From: Peptoclostridium sp965368085
Lineage (GTDB): Bacteria; Bacillota; Clostridia; Peptostreptococcales; Peptostreptococcaceae
Assembly: GCA_965368085.1 (NCBI GenBank)
Contig: CBDULP010000018.1
Coordinates: 1 to 50,275, forward strand
DNA length: 50,275 nt
Reading direction: 5' to 3'
Shown: positions 1 to 7,318 of the stretch, piece by piece
Position numbering within the stretch: the stretch's first letter is position 1
How the letters are laid out: each line of letters starts with the position of its first letter
Position numbers and translations under genes: made by a program
Notes under the pieces: model-generated
Seen by the model: the letters and a program-made list of their open reading frames with translations, nothing else
What the model was told of the DNA's origin: nothing
Database searches by the model: none

Positions 1-53
1 GAGCTGGAAAAGCGGCTGCACAAGCAATAGACAAATACGTTCAGAGCAAATAG
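1..53 (+). CDS. 3' end of an unidentified gene
   Basis: The third frame reads an Ala/Lys-rich tail (AGKAAAQAIDKYVQSK) to a TAG at 51-53, followed by a Rho-independent terminator. The first frame gives a shorter, less natural tail ending at 30. Only about 17 codons are present, so the product cannot be named. The choice of frame is an inference from composition and from the terminator that follows. Confidence 0.5.
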   Translation, partial: AGKAAAQAIDKYVQSK

Positions 54-95
54 TTCATATTTTAATGTGTAAAAAATAAATATGTAATAAATAAG

Positions 96-137
96 GGCCA
101 GTCGGGTATTTATAAAGATATCCAGCTGGCCTTTTTT
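96..137 (+). terminator. Rho-independent terminator
   Basis: GGCCAG at 96-101 pairs with CTGGCC at 126-131, and the stem extends inward with wobble pairs and one mismatch. It is followed by a run of six T. It ends the upstream gene. Confidence 0.8.
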
Positions 138-155
138 ATGAATTTGCCGATAACA

Positions 156-175
156 CCCGTGACTTCAGTCGCGGG
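156..175 (+). repeat. short hairpin resembling an IS200/IS605-type end
   Basis: CCCGTGACT and AGTCGCGGG form a 9-bp stem (one G-T pair) with a 2-nt loop, then AGGTTCAAG. Compact hairpins of this kind, near GTCGCGGG, are typical of IS200/IS605 right ends and their derivatives. No tnpA or tnpB is nearby, so this would be a remnant or a short repeat. It does not look like a terminator, since no T-run follows. Confidence 0.3.
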
Positions 176-507
176 AGGTTCAAGTGTATAATACTGATAG
201 CATAAATATATTTGATTTTTTTGACTGCATATAATCCGTACAAAAACAGACAAAATAATACTAAAACATATTAATAAAGAAAAAACAGCAGGAATTGTAT
301 GTCAAAAAATTTAAATAATACATACTATAAAAGAAAAGAAAATGAAAAAATGAGGGGATTGTATCGCTGAAGCTCAGTGCTTGCAGAGGGTTAAAGCTTA
401 AAAAATAAGTGTGGATAAATGTCAAAAACATATGGCATTATTGAATTATTTATATTAAAATATAATATGTTGCATGATACATAAACATATTTTAAGGAGT
501 GGTTTTT
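176..507. other. intergenic region, AT-rich, no gene seen
   Basis: About 330 nt of very AT-rich DNA without a convincing reading frame on either strand. A TATAAT-like hexamer lies at 460-465, but its spacing to a -35 is poor, so no promoter is called. The ribosome binding site AAGGAG at 494-499 belongs to the next gene. Confidence 0.5.
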
Positions 508-2172
508 TTGGCAACGAGTTCGATATTCAACAGAAAAGATATAAATTCAAAAAATCCTATATTTTCTCAGATAAGAACTACCATAGAGACTGCATTTTTG
601 GGCAATAATGTCATAGATTTAAATTCGCTTAAAGAGGCTTATAAACTTGCGAAGAATTCACCAGGCACAATAGTGACTGATATGCCTGTTCACAATCCAG
701 AAGAACTGGGTCTTGATCCAGGCTCTAATATACTTCTTTTCAATGATGGAGCTGTAAATGGAAGATGTGCAGCGGCAAGAAGGATAATAGGAGAGCACAA
801 TGTAAGCCAAGACGAATATGCTGCAAAACTAAGAGATGCGATATACAAGGCTAGATACAAAAAGTTATACCATGCACAGGCATATATAGGGCTGGACAAG
901 GATTTTATGGTAAGGGCGCACCTTTTGGTTCCGGAAGGCCATGAAAACATAGCATACAACTGGCTTTTGAACTTCCAGTATGTAAATGAAGAATATGTTG
1001 ACATGTATGAGGCTTCAAAGCTTATAGAAAACGAAGGGGACATATATGTGTTTTCAGATCCGGACTGGCAGCATGAAGAGCACCCTCTTGGGCTTACTTT
1101 GTTTGACCCTACGCACAACTGCGCTGCCCTTCTTGGCATGAAATATTTTGGAGAACATAAAAAGGGTACTCTGACACTTGCATGGGGCTGTGCCAACAGG
1201 AACGGATTTGCCGCATGCCATGCAGGCCAGAAGAGATACAACCTTAAAGGCGGAAGAAAATTTGTCGCAGGGGTGTTCGGACTTTCGGGTTCTGGAAAAT
1301 CCACTATAACCCATGCAAAGCATGACGGAAAATACGATGTCACAGTGCTTCACGACGATGCGTTTGTAATATCGACAGAAAACGGTTCTTCTGTCGCGCT
1401 TGAGCCTTCATATTTTGACAAGACACAGGACTATCCACTTACGTCTGATGACAACAAGTACCTTATAACAGTTCAAAACTGCGGGGCTGCAAGGGATGAA
1501 GATGGCAAAGTGGTAATAGTTACAGAGGACATAAGGAATGGAAACGGAAGAGCAATAAAGTCGAAGCTTTGGGCTCCAAACAGGGTGGACAAGTTTGAAG
1601 AGCCTGTAAATGCGATATTCTGGCTTATGAAGGACCCTACACTTCCGCCGGTTGTTAAAATAAAGAATCCTGTGCTTGCGGCGACAATGGGGGCAACGCT
1701 TGCAACAAAGAGGACTACAGCAGAAAGGCTGGCTCCGGGAGTCGATCCTAATGCACTTGTAGTTGAGCCGTATGCCAACCCTTTCAGGACATACCGCCTT
1801 GAAGACGATTATGAAAAGTTCAAGATGCTTTTTGAAAGCAGGAATGTCGAGTGCTATATACTAAACACTGGATTTTTTATGAACAGAAAGATTCCTAAAG
1901 AAGTGACTTTGGGCATACTTGAAGAAATAGTCGAAGAAAAGGCCAGCTTCAAAAATTGGGCGGAATTTTCAAATATAGATATACTTGAAATAGACGGATT
2001 CATTCCGGACATGAAAGACAGCGACTATGTAAGCCAGCTTTCAAAAAGACTTCACGACAGGATTAAATTCCTCAATGCGAAGTCTGTAGAGGGCGGAGGA
2101 TTTGACAGGCTGCCTGAAGAGGCTGTGGACTCGCTTATAGACATTATAAACGAACTTAACAGCATTAGATAA
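508..2172 (+). CDS. pckA: ATP-type phosphoenolpyruvate carboxykinase, divergent
   Basis: Expected to interconvert oxaloacetate plus ATP with PEP, CO2 and ADP in the cytosol. TTG at 508 is preferred because AAGGAG (494-499) sits 8 nt upstream; a GTG at 499 overlaps that site. The product is 554 aa, close to the usual 525-540. A kinase-1a P-loop, GLSGSGKST, is at about 258-266, with HDDAF (kinase-2-like) at about 281-285. The order of later blocks matches PckA: an asparagine/arginine-rich strand, FWLMKDPTLPPVVK, and a C-terminal YILNTGFF block. The N-terminal half is divergent: the usual GRSPKD substrate motif is replaced by NGRCAAARR. Family membership is well supported; exact substrate use is inferred. 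Confidence 0.75.
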   Translation: MATSSIFNRKDINSKNPIFSQIRTTIETAFLGNNVIDLNSLKEAYKLAKNSPGTIVTDMPVHNPEELGLDPGSNILLFNDGAVNGRCAAARRIIGEHNVSQDEYAAKLRDAIYKARYKKLYHAQAYIGLDKDFMVRAHLLVPEGHENIAYNWLLNFQYVNEEYVDMYEASKLIENEGDIYVFSDPDWQHEEHPLGLTLFDPTHNCAALLGMKYFGEHKKGTLTLAWGCANRNGFAACHAGQKRYNLKGGRKFVAGVFGLSGSGKSTITHAKHDGKYDVTVLHDDAFVISTENGSSVALEPSYFDKTQDYPLTSDDNKYLITVQNCGAARDEDGKVVIVTEDIRNGNGRAIKSKLWAPNRVDKFEEPVNAIFWLMKDPTLPPVVKIKNPVLAATMGATLATKRTTAERLAPGVDPNALVVEPYANPFRTYRLEDDYEKFKMLFESRNVECYILNTGFFMNRKIPKEVTLGILEEIVEEKASFKNWAEFSNIDILEIDGFIPDMKDSDYVSQLSKRLHDRIKFLNAKSVEGGGFDRLPEEAVDSLIDIINELNSIR

Positions 2173-2183
2173 AAAATAATATA

Positions 2184-2212
2184 TTTACAACACATTAAAA
2201 CAGGAGTATAAT
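2184..2212 (+). promoter_or_regulatory. sigma-A promoter of the thi operon
   Basis: TTTACA (2184-2189), a 17-nt spacer and TATAAT (2207-2212), about 35 nt before the first TPP riboswitch. The -10 lies inside the left arm of the hairpin at 2206-2242, so the pckA terminator and this promoter overlap. Confidence 0.65.
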
Positions 2213-2242
2213 TATTTTTAACAAGAAAATAATTATACTTTT
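2206..2242. terminator. AT-rich hairpin, probable pckA terminator
   Basis: A perfect 13-bp inverted repeat (GTATAATTATTTT at 2206-2218, AAAATAATTATAC at 2226-2238) followed by four T. It ends the pckA transcript. Because it covers the -10 of the next promoter it could also act as an operator, but that is speculative. Confidence 0.55.
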
Positions 2243-2245
2243 CGA

Positions 2246-2334
2246 GCTGGAGGAGCCTGTATAACAGGCTGAGAGTGCGATGTTATCGCTTTACTCCCAC
2301 CACCTGATTTGGTTAATGCCAACGTAGGGAAGCT
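2246..2334 (+). ncRNA. TPP riboswitch, first of two
   Basis: THI-box landmarks are all present: GGAGCC, CAGGCTGAGAGTGC, the ACCTGAT-TTGGTTAATGCCAACGTAGGGA block. It senses thiamine pyrophosphate and, with the terminator at 2362-2390, should switch off transcription of the thi operon when TPP is plentiful. Confidence 0.93.
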
Positions 2335-2361
2335 TGCTGTTTGTGTTGTCACGACATAACC

Positions 2362-2390
2362 CGGGCTTGCCATTTGGCAGGCCCGTTTTT
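2362..2390 (+). terminator. terminator of the first TPP riboswitch
   Basis: CGGGC...GCC pairs with GGC...GCCCG around an ATTT loop, followed by five T. It is the expression platform of the first aptamer. Confidence 0.85.
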
Positions 2391-2423
2391 AATTTACAAA
2401 ACCAAATAGAAATTGCAAAAAAA

Positions 2424-2509
2424 CTGGAGGAGCCTGTATAACAGGCTGAGAGTGCGGTGTTATCGCTTTACTCCTATAACCTGATTTGGTTAATGCCAAC
2501 GTAGGGAAT
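2424..2509 (+). ncRNA. TPP riboswitch, second of two
   Basis: An almost exact copy of the first aptamer core, from CTGGAGGAGCCTG to CGTAGGGAATG, with only a few base changes. It has its own terminator at 2531-2554, so two complete TPP-sensing switches lie in series before thiS. Confidence 0.93.
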
Positions 2510-2530
2510 GTTTTTATGAACGTTATTTAA

Positions 2531-2554
2531 ACAGACCCAGTAGTCTGTTTTTTT
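2531..2554 (+). terminator. terminator of the second TPP riboswitch
   Basis: ACAGAC and GTCTGT form the stem, followed by a run of seven T. It ends 29 nt before the thiS start codon. Confidence 0.8.
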
Positions 2555-2583
2555 ATTGGAAAAAAATGAGAGGAGATAAGCAT

Positions 2584-2778
2584 ATGATTGTAAACGGAAA
2601 AGATATGGAATTCCAGAAAAATATAAATGTAAAAGAATTGCTGTCACATATGAATGTGGACGAAGACGTTGTGGTTGTCGAAGTGGATTTTGAGATACTG
2701 CCAAAAGACAGTTATGAGAGCCGCATTCTGGATGAGTCTTCAAAGGTTGAAATAGTGGCGTTTGTGGGAGGGGGCTAA
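2584..2778 (+). CDS. thiS: sulfur carrier protein ThiS
   Basis: A 64-aa ubiquitin-like sulfur carrier for thiazole synthesis. The start at ATG 2584 follows GAGAGGAG; an upstream ATG at 2566 overlaps that site. The protein ends in Gly-Gly-Gly, and the terminal Gly-Gly is the site that is adenylated and converted to thiocarboxylate. The AFVGGG ending and length match ThiS. It is first in the thi operon, and its stop overlaps the thiF start (TAATG). Confidence 0.93.
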   Translation: MIVNGKDMEFQKNINVKELLSHMNVDEDVVVVEVDFEILPKDSYESRILDESSKVEIVAFVGGG

Positions 2779-3362
2779 TGGAAAGAAAGATCAGGGAACA
2801 GCTTTCAAAATGCACAGTAGGGATAGCAGGTATTGGCGGTCTGGGTTCAAACATTGCGCTGCTACTTGCAAGAAGCGGAGTAGGAAGGCTAATACTTGCA
2901 GATTTTGACGTTGTGGATGAAAGCAATATATACAGGCAGCAGTACATTGAAAAGCAGATAGGAATGAAAAAGACAGATGCTATAAGACAGATAATCGGAT
3001 GGATAGACGAAAAGGTACAGGTGGAAACATTTGATGAAAAGTTAAGCGGCATGCGCGCCTGTGAGATATTCGAGGAAGCTGACATAGTCATAGAGGCATT
3101 TGACAATCCAAAGAACAAGGCCGACATGGTAGGGGCGATTTTAAAAAACACAGATAAAAAAATTGTATCAGCATCGGGGATGGCTGGATGCGGACCGGGA
3201 GATAAAATAGTATCAAAGAAAGTGCTTTCAAAGCTGTATGTCGTAGGCGATGGGGGCAGAGGGATAGAAGAAGGAGAAAAGCTAATGGCCACAAGGGTTG
3301 CAATAGCTGGAAGCAAGCAGGCCCATCTAGCAGTGAGGATTCTAATTGGAGAAGAGGAATAA
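2778..3362 (+). CDS. thiF: ThiF-family ThiS adenylyltransferase (short form)
   Basis: E1-like enzyme that adenylates the C-terminus of ThiS. Rossmann motif GIGGLGSNIALLLARSG is at about 15-31, and ADFDVVDESNIYRQQ is the conserved nucleotide-binding and ThiS-contact block. At 194 aa it is the short clostridial type and lacks the C-terminal zinc region found in E. coli ThiF. The ATG overlaps the thiS stop, which indicates translational coupling. Assignment within the operon is firm. Confidence 0.9.
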   Translation: MERKIREQLSKCTVGIAGIGGLGSNIALLLARSGVGRLILADFDVVDESNIYRQQYIEKQIGMKKTDAIRQIIGWIDEKVQVETFDEKLSGMRACEIFEEADIVIEAFDNPKNKADMVGAILKNTDKKIVSASGMAGCGPGDKIVSKKVLSKLYVVGDGGRGIEEGEKLMATRVAIAGSKQAHLAVRILIGEEE

Positions 3363-3392
3363 TACTTTATAGAATATATGAGGAGGATTAGC

Positions 3393-4163
3393 ATGGACAA
3401 GTTGAAAATAGGTGGAGTTGAGCTGGAAAACAGGCTTTTTATAGGAACTGGAAAATTTCCAAACAAGGATATGCTGAGCAAAGTTATAGAAAGCTGCAAT
3501 AGCAAAGTTGTAACCATAGCCCTTAGAAGGGTTGACACAAGCAGACAGGAAAACAACATAATAGAGTACATCCCAAAGGATATGATACTTCTTCCAAATA
3601 CTTCGGGAGCTAGAAATGCTGACGAGGCTGTAAGAATAGCACGTCTTGCAAAGGCGATGGGATGCGGAAACTGGATCAAAATAGAGGTCATTTCAGACAA
3701 CAAATATCTTCTTCCAGACAATGAGGAGACTATAAAGGCGACTAGAATACTTGCAGAGGAAGGTTTTGTAGTACTTCCATACATGAACCCAGACCTTATG
3801 AGTGCCAAAAAGCTTGTCGAGGCGGGAGCTGCGGCAGTAATGCCTCTTGGCGCCCCTATAGGAACTAACAGGGGCATAAAAATGGAAGAGATGATAAGGA
3901 TAATAATAGATGAGATAAATGAAGTGCCGGTTATAGTGGATGCCGGAATTGGAGCGCCTTCACATGCAGCTCAGGCAATGGAAATGGGTGCAGATGCAGT
4001 GCTTGTCAATACGGCGATAGCAACGGCAAATGACCCGGCTGAAATGGCAAAGGCGTTTTCAATGGCTGTTGAATCGGGAAGGATTGCATACAGGGCTGGA
4101 CTGGGAAGATCTTTGGTAAAGGCCGAGGCGTCTTCTCCGCTTACAGGATTCTTACACGAATAG
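3393..4163 (+). CDS. thiG: thiazole synthase ThiG
   Basis: Forms the thiazole phosphate ring from deoxyxylulose 5-phosphate, ThiS thiocarboxylate and dehydroglycine. ATG 3393 (256 aa) is chosen because GAGGAGG lies 8 nt upstream; the in-frame ATG at 3378 overlaps it. The TIM-barrel signature GTGKFPNK, the Schiff-base lysine K96 in NWIKIEV, and the phosphate-binding segments MPLGAPIG and VDAGIGAPSHA are all present. Confidence 0.95.
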   Translation: MDKLKIGGVELENRLFIGTGKFPNKDMLSKVIESCNSKVVTIALRRVDTSRQENNIIEYIPKDMILLPNTSGARNADEAVRIARLAKAMGCGNWIKIEVISDNKYLLPDNEETIKATRILAEEGFVVLPYMNPDLMSAKKLVEAGAAAVMPLGAPIGTNRGIKMEEMIRIIIDEINEVPVIVDAGIGAPSHAAQAMEMGADAVLVNTAIATANDPAEMAKAFSMAVESGRIAYRAGLGRSLVKAEASSPLTGFLHE

Positions 4164-4180
4164 AAAAAGGAGGGAGAGTA

Positions 4181-5290
4181 ATGGGATTTTATGAAATTGT
4201 GTCAAAGTACAAGGGGTTTGAATTCAAAAGGTTTTTTGAGGAAATACAGCCTTTGGATATAGAGTGTATACTCCAAAAGGATAGCATAAATGAACTTGAA
4301 TTTCTTGCGCTGCTTTCGCCTGTCGCAAAAAAATATATTGAGCCAATGGCCCAAAAGGCGAGAGGCCTTTCACTCAGGCATTTCGGAAAGGCAGTTCTTC
4401 TTTACGCCCCAATATATATATCAAACTACTGCATAAACAGGTGTGCATACTGCGGATTCAACTGCAGCAACGATATAGGCAGGAAAAAACTTTCAATGGA
4501 AGAGGTTGAAAAAGAGGCTATAGCGCTTTCGAAAACGGGAATAAGGCATGTACTTCTCCTAACGGGTGAATCTCCAAAGGACTCGCCTTCAGAATACGTA
4601 ATAGAGGCTGCAAAGGTGGCGGAAAAGTATTTTGACTCGGTGACAATAGAAGTAAATCCGTTTAATCTTGAAGAATACAAGGCGGCGGAAAGGGCCGGGG
4701 TAGACGGAATGACTGTATACCAGGAGACTTATGACGAGGTTGTATATGACAGGGTGCATCTGAGCGGGCCTAAAAAGGATTACGGGTTCAGGCTGGATAC
4801 TCCTGAAAGGGCATGCATGGCAAACATGAGGACAGTAAACATAGGGGCTCTTTTGGGTCTTTCAGACTGGAAAAGGGATGCCTTCATGGTCGGGCTTCAT
4901 GCAAGATACCTTCAGGAGAAATACCCTCATGTGGAAGTCGGGATATCGTTTCCGAGGATAAGGCCGCATGCCGGAGTGTTTGAAGACGTTGCGGGAGTGC
5001 ATGACATAGAGCTTGTTCAGATAATGCTTGCGGCAAGGCTGTTTTTACCTCATATTTCACAAAATATTTCAACGAGGGAAAGCAGGGAGTTTAGAGATAA
5101 TCTCATACCACTTGGCATAAACAAGTTCTCGGCTGGAAGTTGCACTGAGGTCGGAGGATATTCTTCAGAGGATTCGGAGGTCGAAGCGCAGTTCCAAATA
5201 TCTGACGAGAGAAGCGTAAAAGAGGTTGAAAGTGCAATAATAGACATGGGATACCAGCCGCTTTACAAGAACTGGCACAGAATAATATGA
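4181..5290 (+). CDS. thiH: 2-iminoacetate synthase ThiH (radical SAM)
   Basis: Anaerobic tyrosine lyase that supplies dehydroglycine to ThiG, replacing the oxygen-dependent ThiO route. The radical SAM cluster motif CxxxCxxC is at about 84-91 (CINRCAYC), and the C-terminal BATS-type region follows. At 369 aa it is the normal length. It has a strong AGGAGGGAG site. Its end overlaps the thiE start by 4 nt. The use of ThiH fits a strict anaerobe. Confidence 0.95.
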   Translation: MGFYEIVSKYKGFEFKRFFEEIQPLDIECILQKDSINELEFLALLSPVAKKYIEPMAQKARGLSLRHFGKAVLLYAPIYISNYCINRCAYCGFNCSNDIGRKKLSMEEVEKEAIALSKTGIRHVLLLTGESPKDSPSEYVIEAAKVAEKYFDSVTIEVNPFNLEEYKAAERAGVDGMTVYQETYDEVVYDRVHLSGPKKDYGFRLDTPERACMANMRTVNIGALLGLSDWKRDAFMVGLHARYLQEKYPHVEVGISFPRIRPHAGVFEDVAGVHDIELVQIMLAARLFLPHISQNISTRESREFRDNLIPLGINKFSAGSCTEVGGYSSEDSEVEAQFQISDERSVKEVESAIIDMGYQPLYKNWHRII

Positions 5291-5913
5291 TTAGGGATGC
5301 AGGTATTATAGTCGTGGTTTCGAACAGCTCACTGTGCAAGAGGGACCTGTCGGAATGTCTTTTGGATGCGGTAAAAGGCGGAGCGGACTATGTGATGATA
5401 AGGGAAAAAAGCCTCGGCAAAGATGATCTTTTGGATCTTGTACTCAAGGTATCGAGGGATATTGAAAACTATGGAGCAAAGCTCATAGTGAATTCCAGCA
5501 TATATGCTGCAAAGCAGTCAGGAGCGCATGCTGTACACCTTTCATTCAGTGATTTCATGGGACTCGATGGCGAGAGTATAAAAAGCATTAAAAAATTCAT
5601 GAAATTGGGAGTGTCAATCCACTCTGTTGACGAGGCAATAAGGGCTGAGTGCAGGGGGGCGGACTACATACTGACTGGACATATATTTCAGACAGACTGC
5701 AAACTGGGTCTTGAGCCGAGAGGGATTGAATTCATAATGAGGATAAGGGAGCTTACGGACATACCTATTTTTGCAATAGGAGGAATAGACAGCAGCAATG
5801 TAATGAAAGTGATGGACTCGGGAGCTGACGGAGCTGCAGTGATGAGTCTTGTCATGGAGTCAAAAAGTCCGCAAGACGAAGTGGAAAAGCTCAAAAGAGC
5901 CTGTAGAGTATAG
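5287..5913 (+). CDS. thiE: thiamine phosphate synthase (ThiE/TenI family)
   Basis: Couples the thiazole and pyrimidine moieties to thiamine phosphate. The TIM-barrel landmarks are visible: MIREK (usual QLREK), VNSS in place of the ND strand, the GADYILTGHIFQT block, and FAIGGI near the end. ATGA overlap with thiH shows coupling. A closely related alternative is TenI, the thiazole tautomerase, which shares the fold; the operon has no other coupling enzyme, favouring ThiE. No thiC or thiD is present, so pyrimidine genes must be elsewhere. Confidence 0.8.
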   Translation: MIRDAGIIVVVSNSSLCKRDLSECLLDAVKGGADYVMIREKSLGKDDLLDLVLKVSRDIENYGAKLIVNSSIYAAKQSGAHAVHLSFSDFMGLDGESIKSIKKFMKLGVSIHSVDEAIRAECRGADYILTGHIFQTDCKLGLEPRGIEFIMRIRELTDIPIFAIGGIDSSNVMKVMDSGADGAAVMSLVMESKSPQDEVEKLKRACRV

Positions 5914-6060
5914 TTTGAGCCATATTTGAACAGGTGGATGCCGATTTGTATGAAATCATCAGTAAATATGGACATGGCCCATGTGTAAAAACTTTCTTTT
6001 GGAGTATATATAGTATATGCATATATAGAAGAGTATTTACGCTGGGCTGGGGGAATTCGC

Positions 6061-7116
6061 ATGTTTTATGAAGAAAAGACATTCAAATACTTTGTATATA
6101 CAATACTTGTTCTAATGATAGTATTTCTTCTTGGAAGGCTTGACTTTGTGCTGATTCCGCTTAAGGATGCTGCATCTCTAATACTCGTGCCAATACTCGT
6201 TGGAGGGCTTTTTTACTATATGTTGAGGCCTCTTGTACAAATGGCCGAAAAAAAGCGAATAGGAAGAAAGCATGCGGTCACAATAGTGCTTTTAGGAATT
6301 ATGGTCATATTCACGGGAATAGCAATATACGGGGGAAACTCAATAAGGAAAGAGTTTGCAGACTTTTATGATTACTTCAACGAGCAGCTCAAGGGGGCAA
6401 GGCAGAGCACAAAGGGAATATTTGGAGAAGGCGACATACCGATTTTGTTGATTGAAAACATAACGGGATATATTGTGTCTATACTTGAAGTGATGTTTTC
6501 GAAATTCGGGAAAAACATACTTGGACTTTTTCCGACTATAGCTGGAATAGGTACTCAGCTCATACTAATACCGTTTGCGCTGTTTTACTTTTTGAAGGAC
6601 GGGCACAAGTTCCTGCCTATAATACTCAATGTTTTTCCCGAAAAGCACAGAGATGACGCAAAAAAAATACTCGTAGACATAGACAGGGTGATAGCGGGGT
6701 ATACTACGGGCCAGCTCATGGTGGCATTTGCGATAGGGGTGCTTATGTATATAGGCTACCTTATTATAGACCTGCCAAACGCACTAGTGCTTTCGATATT
6801 TGCCATGATAACATCCATAATACCTTTTGTAGGGGCGTTTTTAGGCATATTGCCTGCGCTTCTTGTCGGAATCACAATAAACATGTTCTACATAGTCAAA
6901 ATAGGAGTGCTCTCGCTAGTGGTTCAGCAGATAGAGAGCAAGTTCATATCCCCAAACATAATAGGGACAAAGCTTGATGTACATCCACTGACAATAATAT
7001 TCATGATAATAATATCAATATCTCTTTTTGGAATCATAGGAGCTTTCATAGCGGTGCCGGCATATGCGGTTATAAAGATGCTTGCAAAACACTATATAAT
7101 GATTAAGCGGAACTAG
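6061..7116 (+). CDS. AI-2E family membrane permease
   Basis: A 351-aa integral membrane protein of the AI-2E (PF01594) family, with about eight predicted helices: two at the N-terminus, a charged loop, then a block with PFALFYFLKDG, the GYTTGQLMVAFAIGVLMYIGY segment in the middle, and a conserved SIIPFVGAFLGILPAL helix. A GGGGG site lies 7 nt before ATG. The family name derives from one E. coli protein proposed to export autoinducer-2; other members are ion antiporters. Substrate is unknown. It stands alone between the thi operon and a strong terminator. Confidence 0.85.
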   Translation: MFYEEKTFKYFVYTILVLMIVFLLGRLDFVLIPLKDAASLILVPILVGGLFYYMLRPLVQMAEKKRIGRKHAVTIVLLGIMVIFTGIAIYGGNSIRKEFADFYDYFNEQLKGARQSTKGIFGEGDIPILLIENITGYIVSILEVMFSKFGKNILGLFPTIAGIGTQLILIPFALFYFLKDGHKFLPIILNVFPEKHRDDAKKILVDIDRVIAGYTTGQLMVAFAIGVLMYIGYLIIDLPNALVLSIFAMITSIIPFVGAFLGILPALLVGITINMFYIVKIGVLSLVVQQIESKFISPNIIGTKLDVHPLTIIFMIIISISLFGIIGAFIAVPAYAVIKMLAKHYIMIKRN

Positions 7117-7122
7117 ATTGAA

Positions 7123-7157
7123 AATGCGAATCGGCAGTGATACCGATTCGCATTTTT
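7123..7157 (+). terminator. Rho-independent terminator
   Basis: AATGCGAATCGG (7123-7134) pairs perfectly with CCGATTCGCATT (7143-7154), then TTT. It closes the AI-2E gene. Confidence 0.88.
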
Positions 7158-7169
7158 GTGTTTTGGCGG

Positions 7170-7196
7170 GTGCTTTTGATACGGCTTCAAAAGCAC
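7170..7196. promoter_or_regulatory. 27-bp palindrome upstream of the sigma-54 activator
   Basis: GTGCTTTTGA (7170-7179) and TCAAAAGCAC (7187-7196) are perfect 10-bp arms with a 7-nt spacer. It has no T-run and lies about 120 nt before the activator gene, so it is more like a protein-binding site than a terminator. It shares the block TTTTGATACG with the inverted repeat at 9306-9351, suggesting one protein may bind both. Confidence 0.45.
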
Positions 7197-7318
7197 AGGT
7201 ATGCTAATTAAAGGCGCTTTATGCGGTGAAAAGTGTAATATATAAATATTTTATAAAATCTATATGATAGTTAATGTTATAATATCATAAGAAGTACTAT
7301 TGATAGGAGTGGTTGTAT

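Noticed and set aside
2474..3877. Long open frame on the minus strand over thiS-thiF-thiG
   Set aside because: It is antisense to three clearly conserved genes, has a Ser/Leu/Pro-rich composition and no ribosome binding site.
6061..7116. AI-2E permease as AI-2 exporter coupled to LuxS
   Set aside because: The two genes are about 6 kb apart under separate promoters, and most AI-2E proteins are not shown to export AI-2.
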